Shown here one piece after another: positions 7,848 through 17,317 of a DNA stretch of 64,000 bases. Origin of the DNA: Bradyrhizobium sp. AZCC 1610. Its GTDB lineage: Bacteria; Pseudomonadota; Alphaproteobacteria; Rhizobiales; Xanthobacteraceae. The notes under the pieces were generated by a model, which saw nothing but the letters and a program-made list of their open reading frames with translations, was not told the DNA's origin and made no database searches. Where the stretch lies: the NCBI RefSeq assembly GCF_036924515.1, contig NZ_JAZHRR010000001.1, positions 901,001 to 965,000 on the forward strand. The letters run 5' to 3'. The translations under genes and the position numbers were made by a program. The stretch's first letter is position 1; each line of letters begins with the position of its first letter.

Positions 7848-8245
7848 TGCTCACCTATATGCTCGACACGAACATCTGCATCTACGTCATAAAGAACTAT
7901 CCACTGGAACTACGCGAAAAGTTCAATGCACTGGCCGAACAACTCTGCATCTCAAGCATCACGCTTGGCGAGTTGCATTATGGCGCAGAGAAATCCGCAC
8001 GCCGCGCCGACAATCTAACGGCTATCGAGCATTTCGTGGCCCGTCTTGACGTGCTGCCATTTGCGGACAAGGCGGCCGCGCATTACGGTCAGGTCCGGGC
8101 AGAACTCGAGCGTGTGGGAACGCCCTGTGGTCCTCATGACATGCAGATCGGTGGACATGCCCGCAGCGAAGGATTGATCATCGTCACTAACAACATGCGC
8201 GAGTTTACTCGCATGCCGGGGGTTAGAGTCGAGAACTGGGTCTGA
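7847..8245 (+). CDS. vapC: VapC PIN-domain toxin
   Basis: A 132-residue PIN ribonuclease: Asp7 in MLDTNI, Glu42 in LGELHYG, Asp98 in GPHDMQIG, and the final NNMREF acidic/asparagine region. These are the metal-binding residues of the family, which cleaves structured RNA such as initiator tRNA. It is coupled to vapB by a one-base overlap. The module looks complete and functional, unlike the orphan vapC at 4909. Confidence 0.92.
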   Translation: MLTYMLDTNICIYVIKNYPLELREKFNALAEQLCISSITLGELHYGAEKSARRADNLTAIEHFVARLDVLPFADKAAAHYGQVRAELERVGTPCGPHDMQIGGHARSEGLIIVTNNMREFTRMPGVRVENWV

Positions 8246-8432
8246 CTGAGGACAGGAAGGTCAGAAGTACCTGCGCAACGCACGGCTTCCACGTCGCACC
8301 CAGATGCATCAGCCTTAGAGGACGCACTTTGCTCGATGTCGGCGTTTCTCTGCGCGCGTCGGTAGAATCTCGACTTAGCGATTCCAGCAGGTTGGAGAGC
8401 TGTTAGGGGACAAACTATGCCCGGCGCGTCAT

Positions 8433-10026
8433 TCACGCGGCGCGCGGCCAGCTTTTCGCCTTCGGTAGCCTCGGTAGTATCCAGGTCGGACCTGTAGCGA
8501 GCGGGGCCTGCTCGCGCGGCATCGGGAGCATTCCTCCGGCTTCGACATAAGCCTTCACGAGCGCCTCGCTCCAGAGTTTCATCGCCTCCGCTTTCAGGTC
8601 CATGTGCTGGGCGGTGAGGTAGTAGTCCTCCGTTGTCTTCGACATCCGGCGCCAGTCAACATCGTTGTCGTTCGGCAGAACGTGGCCAAGCATCGCGGAT
8701 GCGGCTGCCGCAGGTAAGGTCCGGCGGTGCCGAGCGAAAAAATTCGTGGCTACGGACCGGACCAGGTGAGGCCAGACAGGCGGGAGGCCCTTCAGGTAGT
8801 CTATCCTGTTCATTCCGTTCTTCTTCTTTCCTCGCATGGCTCGGAGATGCGCGTTCAGGCTATTTGGGTACAGGCCGGGATCGGGATTGTCGGGGTGATC
8901 GCGACGGCTTCGGCGCCTGGTCGATGCGAACAGCCATTCGGTGGCGCTGCGGAAGCCACGCTTTTTGCCGACAAGCAGCCTCCAATCCCACATGCACGAA
9001 TTGGCGATGTGGAGCCCGATCGGGGGAACCGGGAGCATGAATGGCACCTTGTTCTTGACCGCTTCGGCCGGCCATTCGGCAATGCCCCAGGGTTGATCCG
9101 GCGAGGAATACGGGTTGAGGGGATCGATAGGCTGCAGGTCGTCGCGCCTGAGCTGACTAAGCGTGAAACGACGGTTGGCGGTCAACGCGAACCACCATAC
9201 GCCCCAGCGCACGGCCGGTGAGATCCGCTCGTTCCCGGCACGATCGGCGCAGAACCGCTCGTGACGCGCCAGCAGATCGCCCAAGTTCTCGACCGTGAAA
9301 TCGTTTTTCGCGGCGACCAGCGTGCGCTGCCGCGTCTCCATCTGCCCGATTTCATCCGATTTGGGCTGCGGCGGCTTGATCGCTGCCCACCACGGCATCG
9401 TACCGGCGAGCCCGCTTTCGATCGTCTGTTCGGAGTGTGCCCACGACAGGGCGGCCTTGACGTAAGCCAGCGTCTTCTCGCAGGCCCGATGACCCGCGCG
9501 CCGTGTGCACCTCACCGATCAGCTTGATGAGGTTGAGGTCGGTGAGGTCGGCGAGCCTGATCTTCCGCCAGCCGACGAACTCCGGCTTGCCGAAGCACAG
9601 CCGGACGTCGTCCTGGGTCCCTTTGGAAGGCCGCTTGATCTTCTTGCCCTTCTTGCGCAGCAGCTTGAGCGACGCCTGGTACTGCCGATCGAGCTCCGCC
9701 CATGTCCAGCCGGACCTGCCGGAGAGATTGAGGGCGCTCCTCGGCTTCATCGCGAAGAAGACTTCGCCGGCCTTCCGCCGGGCTGCCTTCAGGCTGAGAA
9801 ATTCCCGATCCCCGGGGGCCTGGCTCGCGCTTCCGATTCTCCGCGACTGCCCCTTGGCGCGCACGAACCAGCTGACCGAGCGGCCCCGCTGCCGCAGCTG
9901 CAAGTAGCGCTGCGTCGTGTCGAAGTAGTCGTGAATTTCCTTCGAATCCTTGGCGCGCGAGGCGCGCGCCAAGGCCTCGTCGACGACTGCCTGGGTGATT
10001 TCCTTTCGCTGGGATTTGGGTGCCAT
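8433..10026 (-). pseudogene. Tyrosine recombinase (island integrase) with a frameshift
   Basis: The start at 10026 (after CGGAG) opens an N-terminal part of about 175 residues with a DUF4102-like/SAM-like arm region (QRYLQLRQRGRSVSWFVRAKG, WTWAELDRQY). Near 9489-9505, in a GC-rich run, the frame shifts, and the rest continues to 8433. The C-terminal part has the catalytic set: Arg in ALTANRRFTLSQL, HLVRS (His-x-x-Arg), LGH, and a Tyr in TEDYYLTAQHM. Without the shift it would be a full integrase of about 525 residues. It sits directly inside a tRNA-fragment attachment site at 10190-10239, so it is the likely integrase of the island, now inactive or mis-sequenced. Confidence 0.82.
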
Positions 10027-10126
10027 GGCCAACTCCGTTGGCCCCCAGCCCGTAGCAGATCGGTAGCGCATCGCGGTCGGTCGTCCGCGAAAACCGACCC
10101 GACAAGGCCCTATTGAGGTTGAGTTT

Positions 10127-10169
10127 TTTGGCGGATTTCAGGCCGATCCATGCGGAAATGTCCGCCAAA
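10127..10169. repeat. Inverted repeat beside the attachment site
   Basis: TTTGGCGGA (10127-10135) and TCCGCCAAA (10161-10169) are perfect inverted copies 25 bases apart, between the integrase start and the tRNA fragment. It may be a recombinase or excisionase arm site, or a hairpin. Confidence 0.4.
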
Positions 10170-10189
10170 GGACTCAAACCGTCGGAGCA

Positions 10190-10239
10190 CGGGAATCATA
10201 ATCCTGGGGTCGGGGGTTCGAGTCCCTCTCTCGCTACCA
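10190..10239 (+). repeat. 3' part of a tRNA gene (anticodon CAT): probable attR of the island
   Basis: The segment folds as a tRNA from the anticodon stem onward: CGGGA-ATCATAA-TCCTG (anticodon CAT), a 5-base variable loop, T-arm GGGGG-TTCGAGT-CCCTC, acceptor strand TCTCGCT, discriminator A and encoded CCA. The expected 5' half (acceptor AGCGAGA and a D-arm) is not upstream. Integration into a tRNA 3' end leaves exactly such a fragment at the far end of the element, so the intact tRNA should lie to the left, outside this window. Confidence 0.75.
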
Positions 10240-10377
10240 ACTTTTCCCCACACTCCTCGAACGTTGTGGGGGTAGGCCTGCTCCCCCGCAGTGCGTTCAA
10301 GCGTCCGACAATCGCAACTGTGACCTCGCCTGGATGCCTGGCTTGGTGCGCTTCGTTATCACTATCCCAGGAATGAC

Positions 10378-10713
10378 TTACGCCGGTAACTTAGCTGCCC
10401 ACTTTTTCGCCCAAACCCCAAGAGGAACAAGCAGGGCATAAAGTTCATGTCCGGTCGGTGTGGCGCGATAACCCTCGTGAGAATGCTCGACCAAGCCTGC
10501 TTCACGCAGTTCTTTCAGGCGCGAATTGAGAACCGTAGGCGAGATCGCTTCGCAGCGTTCTTGCAACTCCCGAAAAGTGCAGGGTCCGCCTTTGCTGAGG
10601 TTCCACAGAACCCCCATCGTCCAGCGTCGCCCCAACAAGTCCAAGAGCGCCATGACAGGGACACCTGATCGTGAGCCTCGGACAGGCATCCCGGGTTTTG
10701 GAGTTCGGCTCAT
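10378..10713 (-). CDS. HxlR-family transcriptional regulator
   Basis: A 111-residue winged-helix protein with the HxlR pattern: LLGRRWTMGVLWNLSKGG, CTFRELQ, ISPTVLNSRLKELREAGLV, then the wing and a short C-terminal helix. Family members are dimeric MarR-like regulators of enzymes for aldehydes, quinones or similar electrophiles. They usually have the cysteine CPV near the start; here no such cysteine is visible in the N-terminal tail (MPVRGSRSG), so redox sensing through it is doubtful. It is the first gene right of the tRNA fragment. Confidence 0.85.
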   Translation of the reverse strand: MSRTPKPGMPVRGSRSGVPVMALLDLLGRRWTMGVLWNLSKGGPCTFRELQERCEAISPTVLNSRLKELREAGLVEHSHEGYRATPTGHELYALLVPLGVWAKKWAAKLPA

Positions 10714-11007
10714 GAGGGCATCCCCTGCTACTAAATGGGTAGCGCTTCTCTCTGTCAGGTGGTACGGATGCCACTACTCTATCCGTAGCGCCGTCAGGAG
10801 TACACGGGATGCCCATTGCGGTCGCTGCGGCACTCGGCGCTTCTTTGTGTTGGGCGCTCGGTTAGCTCATCACACTGCGACACAGCTCGGTGCAGCTATT
10901 CTGAAGTTATGTCGGCATCCTTGATCACTTTAGCCCAGCGCAGGCGATCCTTGGCAATCAACTCAGCCAATCGTTGAGGCGGACCGCCTCGAGCAATCAA
11001 ACCTTAC
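10714..11007. other. Gene-free stretch between HxlR and LysR genes
   Basis: About 290 bases; the left part should hold the HxlR promoter. No coding or structural feature is recognised. Confidence 0.4.
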
Positions 11008-11967
11008 CTATCGAGAACTGCCCGAACGCTTGGTTGCGCTAGTCTCTCGGGTTGCGGCGATTGGCGCGGGAGCGTTCATCTCGCTCAGTGCTTGCCGCAT
11101 GGCTTCCACCAGGTCCAACGCCACCGGCGAGGGACTGCGCTGCGGCGGAAACACCGCAGCGAACTCGAAATCGATCCGCGGCAGAAAATGGCGCGCGACG
11201 ACGCCTCGGTTCGCGAATTCCTGTGCTGTAAAGGGATCGCAGATCGCCACGCCGAGTCCGGATGACACCAACCCGCACATGATTTCGGACAGGCTGGTCT
11301 CGACCCGAAGCACCCGGCGGACATCGTCGCGATTGAAGGCCTGGTCAATCAGATGTCGGCCGGTCGATCCCGCTGTCAGGGACACGAAGGTCTCTCCTTC
11401 GAAATCGCGTGGCTGCAGCGTTTCCTTGGCGGCGAGCCGGTGTCCGGCGGGAAGGATCGCAACGCGAGCGGGCGCCGGCAGCCGCACGCACGGCAGGCCG
11501 GAATGGGCGATCGGCACCTCGGCAAAGCCGATGTCACACTGATGGTTCAGAACCCAGTCGATCACGATCGGCGAGATGACGCCAAAAAAAGCCAGGTTGA
11601 GGTTTGGCCGTTCCTTCAGGAACCCGCCAGCCAATCGCGGCAGGTAGCCGTTGGACAGTGCCGGCAGGGCCGCGATCCGCAGCGTCCCGGTCCGGCGACT
11701 GCGGATTTCTTCGGCGGCGGCGGTGATGCGTTCAAGTCCGACGAAAGACCGTTCGACTTCCATATAGAGCGCGGTTGCGGCTGCCGTCGGCACAAGACCG
11801 CTGCCGCGTCTCTCGAACAGCTTCATCTTGAGCAGCGCCTGAAAGTCGCGCAACAGCCGGCTTACGGCCGGCTGGGTCACAGCTATCAGCTTTGCCGCCT
11901 CCGTCACGCTGCCGGTCAGCATCATCGCGCGAAAGGCTTCAACCTGCCGCGAATTGATCCGCGCCAT
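11008..11967 (-). CDS. LysR-type regulator (OccR/NocR-like)
   Basis: A 319-residue LysR regulator: N-terminal HTH (RQVEAFRAMMLTGSVTEAAK, VTQPAVSRLLRDFQ) and a periplasmic-binding-protein-like effector domain (about residues 90-290). The LTGSVTEAAKLIAVTQPAVSRL wording is near that of opine regulators OccR/NocR, which fits the divergent polyamine/opine-type ABC operon and oxidases. The start at 11967 gives the usual short N-terminus; ATG at 11982 is also possible. It probably activates the divergent operon from the 11968-12242 region. Confidence 0.88.
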   Translation of the reverse strand: MARINSRQVEAFRAMMLTGSVTEAAKLIAVTQPAVSRLLRDFQALLKMKLFERRGSGLVPTAAATALYMEVERSFVGLERITAAAEEIRSRRTGTLRIAALPALSNGYLPRLAGGFLKERPNLNLAFFGVISPIVIDWVLNHQCDIGFAEVPIAHSGLPCVRLPAPARVAILPAGHRLAAKETLQPRDFEGETFVSLTAGSTGRHLIDQAFNRDDVRRVLRVETSLSEIMCGLVSSGLGVAICDPFTAQEFANRGVVARHFLPRIDFEFAAVFPPQRSPSPVALDLVEAMRQALSEMNAPAPIAATRETSATKRSGSSR

Positions 11968-11990
11968 CTCTGCCCCATCCATAACATTTC

Positions 11991-12007
11991 GGCATGCAGA
12001 TGGTGCC
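11991..12007. promoter_or_regulatory. Possible LysR binding box
   Basis: GGCA-TGCAGATGG-TGCC is a 4-base dyad around a 9-base spacer just upstream of the LysR start, in the divergent promoter region. Weak evidence; short dyads occur by chance. Confidence 0.25.
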
Positions 12008-12242
12008 ATTATTCATTGGACGGCGAAAGCGGGGATTGCGATCGTTTTCATCAGAGCTGGATCAAGCCAGTTTTTTGGGCAGTGACTCGGACGCCCAAAA
12101 TCTCTCGCGCGGTCCGACGTTACGTCGTGCCGCGGCGCCGCCGAACAGGACGCATGCGCTTCGTTCGGAGGAGGGGACTCGAGCCGGTCAAAATGGGGTT
12201 GCGCGCCGGGTGCAACTCGCACGGTATTGGAGATTGATCCAA

Positions 12243-13274
12243 ATGAAGCAACTCGGCCTTGTGACAGCGACCCTCGCGACCCTCGCCCTGGCTCCGTCGG
12301 CGGTTTTGGCGCAGCAGAAGACGCTCTATGTAGCGGGCTACGGCGGCTCTTTCGAGAAGACGATCCGCGACGAGGTCATCCCCGGCTTCGAGCAGAGCAA
12401 CGGTGTCAAGGTCGAATACGTCGCCGGCAACTCGACAGACACGCTTGCCAAGTTGCAGGCTCAGAAGGGCAACCAGCAGATCGATGTGGCGATCGTTGAT
12501 GACGGTCCGATGTACCAGGCAATCCAGCTGGGCTTCTGCGGCAAGATCGAAGGCCTGCCTGCCGATCTCTACGAGGCCGCACGTTTCAAGGACGACCGCG
12601 CGGTTGGCATTGGTCTGGTCGCAACCGGCCTGATGTACAACACCAAGGTCTTCGCGGAGAAAGGCTGGGCGCCGCCGACCTCCTGGAACGATCTCAAGGA
12701 TCCGAAGTACCAGAAGCAACTGGTCATCCCGCCCATCAACAACACGTATGGTCTGCACACGTTGCTGATGCTTGCCAGGATGAATGGTGGCAGCGAAGCC
12801 AACGTCGACGCCGGCTTCAAGATTATCAAGACTGACGTCAATCCCAATGTGCTGGCCTATGAGCCTTCGCCAGGCAAGATGACCGAGCTGTTCCAGTCCG
12901 GCCAGGCCGTGCTGGCCGTGTGGGGCACAGGCCGGGTCCAGAGCTTCGCCAACACCGGCTTCCCTGTCGACTTCGTCTATCCGAAGGAAGGCGCGGCCAC
13001 GCTGCTGACGACCGCCTGTCCGATTACCAAGCCCAACGCGTCACCGCTCGCCTCGGCATTCATCAAGACGCTGCTCGAGCCGAAAACACAGCTCGTGTTG
13101 CTGAAGGATTACGGCTACGGCCCGGTGCTGAAGTCGGTCGTGGTCCCGCCGGAGCTCGGCAAGATGGCGCCGATCGGTGAGCGCGCCGCAAAGCTCTATA
13201 CGCCCGACTGGGGTGTTATCAACGACAAGCGCGAGGAATGGACCAAACGGTGGAATCGCGAGGTCGAGCGCTGA
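12243..13274 (+). CDS. ABC transporter substrate-binding protein, polyamine/opine (PotD) type
   Basis: A 343-residue periplasmic binding protein with a cleavable signal peptide (about residues 1-22, cut after SAVLAQ). The mature start TLYVAGYGGSFEKTIRDEVI and the later WNDLKDPKYQ and FQSGQAVLAVWGTGR segments are typical of the PotD/spermidine-putrescine and opine family (SBP class D). It is the first gene of an operon with PotA-, PotB- and PotC-like genes and amine oxidase-like flavoproteins, so the ligand is likely a polyamine, opine or similar basic amine; exact ligand is not visible. Confidence 0.9.
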   Translation: MKQLGLVTATLATLALAPSAVLAQQKTLYVAGYGGSFEKTIRDEVIPGFEQSNGVKVEYVAGNSTDTLAKLQAQKGNQQIDVAIVDDGPMYQAIQLGFCGKIEGLPADLYEAARFKDDRAVGIGLVATGLMYNTKVFAEKGWAPPTSWNDLKDPKYQKQLVIPPINNTYGLHTLLMLARMNGGSEANVDAGFKIIKTDVNPNVLAYEPSPGKMTELFQSGQAVLAVWGTGRVQSFANTGFPVDFVYPKEGAATLLTTACPITKPNASPLASAFIKTLLEPKTQLVLLKDYGYGPVLKSVVVPPELGKMAPIGERAAKLYTPDWGVINDKREEWTKRWNREVER

Positions 13275-13372
13275 GCCAAGGCTCGGCGCCGGCGGACGGG
13301 ATTTCGGCGATGGCTTCGCGCGATGCCGCAGGCCCACCATCGACCTTTGCCCAGCAGCACCCGGAAGCATCC

Positions 13373-14416
13373 ATGTCCTTTCTTGAGCTCGACCGTGTCG
13401 CAAAACAGTTCGGCCCGCAGACTGTCGTCGATGACTTCAGTCTTACGGTAGGCAAGGGCGAGTTCGTCTCCTTCCTCGGTCCGTCGGGCTGCGGGAAGAC
13501 CACGACGCTGCAGATGATCGCGGGCTTCCTCGATCCCTCGCATGGTGCGATCCGGCTCGAGGGACGCGACCTGACTGCGGTGCATCCGGCCAAGCGTGGC
13601 CTCGGCATCGTATTCCAGAGCTATGCGCTGTTCCCGCATATGACGGCGGCCGAGAACGTCGCCTTTGGTCTCGAGATGCGGCGCGTGCCGCGGGCCGAAT
13701 GCCGCGAGCGCGTCCGCGCTACGCTGGCGATGGTCGGGCTCGCCGGCTACGAAGACCGTTATCCGCGGCGGATGTCCGGCGGTCAGCAGCAGCGCGTTGC
13801 GCTTGCCCGTGCGCTCGTGATCCGGCCGAGCGTGCTGCTCCTCGATGAACCGCTGTCGAATCTGGACGCCAAGCTGCGCGAGGGCATGCAGATCGAGCTG
13901 CGTCAGATCCAGCGAAATGTCGGTACCACCACGATCCTCGTCACCCACGACCAGAACGAGGCGATGTCGCTGTCCGACCGGATCGTGGTGATGAACCAGG
14001 GCCGCATCGAGCAGATCGGCACGCCGCAGGAGACCTATGAGCGGCCGGCTTCCGCCTTTGTGTCCCAGTTTCTCGGCAAGACGAACGATTTCGCCGCGGC
14101 GATCGACCGGAGCGCCTCTCCGGGGCGGCTGGTCGCCGGCTCCTGGAGCGTCCCTGCACCGGCAGGCCTCGCGGGTCCGGTGACGGTCAGCATCCGCCCC
14201 GAGCGGATCGGCTTCGGCGATGCAGGGATCGCGGCGAAGATCGTCACCCGCATATTCCAGGGCAATCACTGGCTGTTCCAGTGCGAGAGCGAGTGCGGCT
14301 CTGTGATTGTGATCCGCCAAAACGACGGCCAGCCGCAGCCCGCGGAGGGCGAGGCCGTTCGGCTCGCCTGGCGGCCGGAAGATATGAGCCTCCGTGGTGC
14401 AGGAGATGCTGCATGA
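13373..14416 (+). CDS. ABC transporter ATPase, PotA type
   Basis: A 347-residue ATPase: Walker A GPSGCGKTT, Q-loop QSYALFPH, signature MSGGQQQRVALARAL, Walker B LLLDEPLSNLD, switch His in VTHDQNEAM, and a C-terminal TOBE domain (about 240-340). The start at 13373 follows GGAAG and gives the normal MSFLELDRV N-terminus; a longer reading from upstream adds unrelated residues. The stop overlaps the next permease start by four bases. It powers the importer formed with the genes on both sides. Confidence 0.92.
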   Translation: MSFLELDRVAKQFGPQTVVDDFSLTVGKGEFVSFLGPSGCGKTTTLQMIAGFLDPSHGAIRLEGRDLTAVHPAKRGLGIVFQSYALFPHMTAAENVAFGLEMRRVPRAECRERVRATLAMVGLAGYEDRYPRRMSGGQQQRVALARALVIRPSVLLLDEPLSNLDAKLREGMQIELRQIQRNVGTTTILVTHDQNEAMSLSDRIVVMNQGRIEQIGTPQETYERPASAFVSQFLGKTNDFAAAIDRSASPGRLVAGSWSVPAPAGLAGPVTVSIRPERIGFGDAGIAAKIVTRIFQGNHWLFQCESECGSVIVIRQNDGQPQPAEGEAVRLAWRPEDMSLRGAGDAA

Positions 14417-15321
14417 GCGCGGCCATCGACACCGCTCCGGCGAACACTGCACCGGCGGCGGACACGCGTGATGGGCGCGCGGCATGGGCGCTGACCGCGC
14501 CCGCGCTGATGCTGTTCGTCGGCGTACTGGTGATCCCGCTCGCCATGACGGTGATGCTCTCATTCCACGACTGGGGCCAATACAAAGGCATCGAGCCGGT
14601 CTTCATCCTGAAGAACTGGCACGAGGTCGCGACCGATCCGTATTATGCCGAGATGTTCTGGCGAACCTTCCGCATCGCACTGCTGACGACGCTGATCACC
14701 GCCTTGTTCGGTGCGCCGGAGGCCTACATCCTCAACCGCATGAGCAGACGCTGGAAGAGCTTCTTCCTGCTGGTGATCCTTGGCCCGTTGCTGATCTCGG
14801 TGGTGGCGCGCACGCTCGGCTGGGCACTCCTGTTCGGCGGCAACAACGGCCTCGTCAACAAGCTGCTGATGTCGCTTGGGCTGATCGGCTCGCCGCTGCC
14901 CTTCATGTTCACCGAGACCGGCATGGTCATCGCACTCGCGCACGTGATGATGCCTTTCATGGTGCTGTCGGTCTGGACCGCGCTGCAGCGCCTCGATCCG
15001 CAGATCGAGAACGCCGCCCTGTCGCTCGGCGCCAACCCGCTCACGATCATCCGCCGCATCGTTCTGCCGCAGATCATGCCGGGCGTGTTGGCGGGCGCGA
15101 TCATCGTGTTCTCGCTGTCCGCCAGCGCTTTTGCGACGCCCGCCATCATCGGCGGCCGCCGGCTCAAGGTCGCGGCGACGCTCGCCTATGACGAGTTCCT
15201 CAACACGCTGAATTGGCCGCTCGGCGCGGCGGTGGCGATCCTGCTGCTGGTGGCGCTTGTGCTGATCGTCGTCGGCAGCAACGCGCTGATCGAGCGACGC
15301 TATGCCGAGGTGTTCCGATGA
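14413..15321 (+). CDS. ABC transporter permease, PotB type
   Basis: A 302-residue inner-membrane permease with six or so membrane segments. The BPD_transp_1 EAA loop is clear (ENAALSLGANPLTIIRRIVLPQI). A region of about 30 residues precedes the first membrane segment. Coupled by ATGA overlaps to the ATPase before and the second permease after, so translation is chained. Confidence 0.9.
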   Translation: MSAAIDTAPANTAPAADTRDGRAAWALTAPALMLFVGVLVIPLAMTVMLSFHDWGQYKGIEPVFILKNWHEVATDPYYAEMFWRTFRIALLTTLITALFGAPEAYILNRMSRRWKSFFLLVILGPLLISVVARTLGWALLFGGNNGLVNKLLMSLGLIGSPLPFMFTETGMVIALAHVMMPFMVLSVWTALQRLDPQIENAALSLGANPLTIIRRIVLPQIMPGVLAGAIIVFSLSASAFATPAIIGGRRLKVAATLAYDEFLNTLNWPLGAAVAILLLVALVLIVVGSNALIERRYAEVFR

Positions 15322-16124
15322 GGACGAACGGCCCGCTCGCGCTCATCTTCCATACGATCTTCGTCGTCGTCATGCTGGCGCCGATCATGGTGGTCTGCCT
15401 CGTCGCGTTCACGCCCGAGGGCTACCTGTCGCTGCCCACGACCAGTTTCTCACTGCGCTGGTTCAGGAAGATCGCGAGCTATCCCGAGTTCGTCCACGCC
15501 TTCTGGGTGAGCCTCGGGCTCGGCGCGCTGTCCTCGTTGGTGGCGCTCCTGTTCGCGGTGCCGGCGGCGCTTGCCATCGCCCGTTATAGTTTCCGGGGCC
15601 GCGACGCCCTCGCGGCGCTGTTCCTGTCGCCGCTGATGATCCCGCATGTCGTGCTCGGCATCGCCTTCCTGCGCTTCTTCACCGCGATCGGCATGGGCGG
15701 CAGTTTTACTGGCCTGCTGGTCGCTCATGTGGTGGTGGTGTTCCCGTTCGCATTGCGGCTGACGCTGGCCGCGGCAACCGGCATGGACCGCTCGGTCGAG
15801 ATGGCGGCGGTCTCGCTCGGCGCCGGCGGTTGGACGTTGTTCCGTCGCGTGACCTTGCCTCTGATCCTGCCGGGCGTCATCAGCGGCTGGGCGCTAGCCT
15901 TCATTCAGTCCTTTGACGATCTGACCATGACCGTCTTTCTGGCCACGCCGGGCACCGAGACGCTGCCCGTGCGCATGTTCCTTTACATCCAAGACAACAT
16001 CGATCCGCTGGTGACTTCCGTGTCGGCCAGCGTGATCGCGATCACCATGACCGCCCTGATCCTGCTCGACCGCTTCTACGGGCTCGACCGCGTGCTCGCC
16101 GGCAAGAGCGACCCGGGGCGCTAG
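15318..16124 (+). CDS. ABC transporter permease, PotC type
   Basis: A 268-residue permease with the EAA loop VEMAAVSLGAGGWTLFRRVT and six predicted membrane segments starting with LALIFHTIFVVVMLAPIMVV. It pairs with the upstream permease to make the heterodimeric channel usual in polyamine importers. Nine bases separate it from the first oxidase gene, so import and oxidation are on one transcript. Confidence 0.9.
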   Translation: MRTNGPLALIFHTIFVVVMLAPIMVVCLVAFTPEGYLSLPTTSFSLRWFRKIASYPEFVHAFWVSLGLGALSSLVALLFAVPAALAIARYSFRGRDALAALFLSPLMIPHVVLGIAFLRFFTAIGMGGSFTGLLVAHVVVVFPFALRLTLAAATGMDRSVEMAAVSLGAGGWTLFRRVTLPLILPGVISGWALAFIQSFDDLTMTVFLATPGTETLPVRMFLYIQDNIDPLVTSVSASVIAITMTALILLDRFYGLDRVLAGKSDPGR

Positions 16125-16132
16125 GAGAACCC

Positions 16133-17272
16133 ATGTCAAAGGAATATGACGTCGCTGTCGTGGGCGGCGGGCTGCTCGGCTCCGCTATTGCCTGGGGTCT
16201 CGGCCGGCTCGGCAAGACGGTCGTTGTCCTCGACGAGGGCGATATCGCCAAGCGCGCCTCGCGGGCAAACTTTGCGCTCGTCTGGGTGCAGAGCAAGGGG
16301 CTAGGCATGCCGGCCTACACCGGCTGGACAATGCGGGCGTCCGAAACCTGGGGCAAGCTCGCCGCTGAATTGAAAGAGCAGACCGGGCTCGACGTCGCCC
16401 TGCAGCAGAATGGCGGTTTCCACCTGACGCTCGGCGAGGACGAGTTCGCGCAGCGCGCTCAGCTTGTCACGCGCATGCACAACCAGGTTGGCGCAGCAGA
16501 TTACAAGATGGAGATGCTGTCGGCGTCGGAGGTCAAGAAGATGCTGCCGCTCATTGGTCCAGAGGTCTCCGGCGGCAGCTTCTGTCCGCTGGACGGGCAC
16601 GTGAATTCATTGCGCACTTTCCGCGCCTTCCACACCGGGTTGAAGTTGTTCGGCGTCGACTATTTTCCTGAGCGGCCGGTCTCGGCAATCGCCCGGAGTG
16701 GCGGCGAATTCCGGCTGTCGACATTGCAGGGCGAGATCTGCGCCGGGAAGGTCGTGCTCTCCGCCGGCAACGCCAACCAGTCGCTCGCACCTGATGTCGG
16801 CCTGTCGGCGCCGATGGGCCCGACCCGCGGCCAGATCGTGGTGACCGAGCGCACCATGCCGTTCCTGCCGCATCCGCTGACCACCATTCGCCAGACCGAT
16901 GAGGGCACGGTGATGATTGGAGACAGCAAGGAAGATCAGCTCGACGATCGCACGCTGAACCATTCGGTGAGCGCCGTGATGGCGGATCGCGCGCAGCGCA
17001 TGTTCCCGCATCTGGCCCGCCTCAACGTCATCAGGACCTGGTCCGGCATCCGCGTGATGCCGCAGGATGGTTTTCCGATCTACGATCAGTCGGAGAGTGC
17101 GCCCGGCGCTTTCGTCACCTGCTGTCATTCCGGTGTCACGCTCGCCTCCAATCACGCCTTCGAAATTGCCCGGATGGTGGCGGCGGGCGCGCTCGAACCG
17201 GAACTCGTCGGCGCGTTCTCGGCCCGCCGCTTCGACACGAACCATGCTGCGGCAAGCAGCGGCTACTACTGA
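16133..17272 (+). CDS. FAD-dependent oxidoreductase, DAO/glycine-oxidase family (first copy)
   Basis: A 379-residue flavoprotein of the D-amino-acid-oxidase fold. The FAD motif VVGGGLLGSAIAWGLGRLG is at residues 7-25; the C-terminal part has the second FAD contact region (TWSGIRVMPQDGFPI). Related proteins are the beta subunit of opine oxidases (OoxB/NoxB), HcnC and hydroxyproline or sarcosine-type dehydrogenases, which oxidise a secondary or primary amine to an imine. The neighbouring small [2Fe-2S] and FAD/[2Fe-2S] proteins suggest a multi-subunit dehydrogenase. Confidence 0.85.
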   Translation: MSKEYDVAVVGGGLLGSAIAWGLGRLGKTVVVLDEGDIAKRASRANFALVWVQSKGLGMPAYTGWTMRASETWGKLAAELKEQTGLDVALQQNGGFHLTLGEDEFAQRAQLVTRMHNQVGAADYKMEMLSASEVKKMLPLIGPEVSGGSFCPLDGHVNSLRTFRAFHTGLKLFGVDYFPERPVSAIARSGGEFRLSTLQGEICAGKVVLSAGNANQSLAPDVGLSAPMGPTRGQIVVTERTMPFLPHPLTTIRQTDEGTVMIGDSKEDQLDDRTLNHSVSAVMADRAQRMFPHLARLNVIRTWSGIRVMPQDGFPIYDQSESAPGAFVTCCHSGVTLASNHAFEIARMVAAGALEPELVGAFSARRFDTNHAAASSGYY

Positions 17273-17317
17273 CATCGAGACGACCCCGACGCGAGAGAAG
17301 GGGCGAAGAGGCATCCA

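Noticed and set aside
10160..10239. Complete tRNA gene
   Set aside because: The 5' acceptor strand AGCGAGA and the D-arm are not present, so only a 3' fragment can be claimed.
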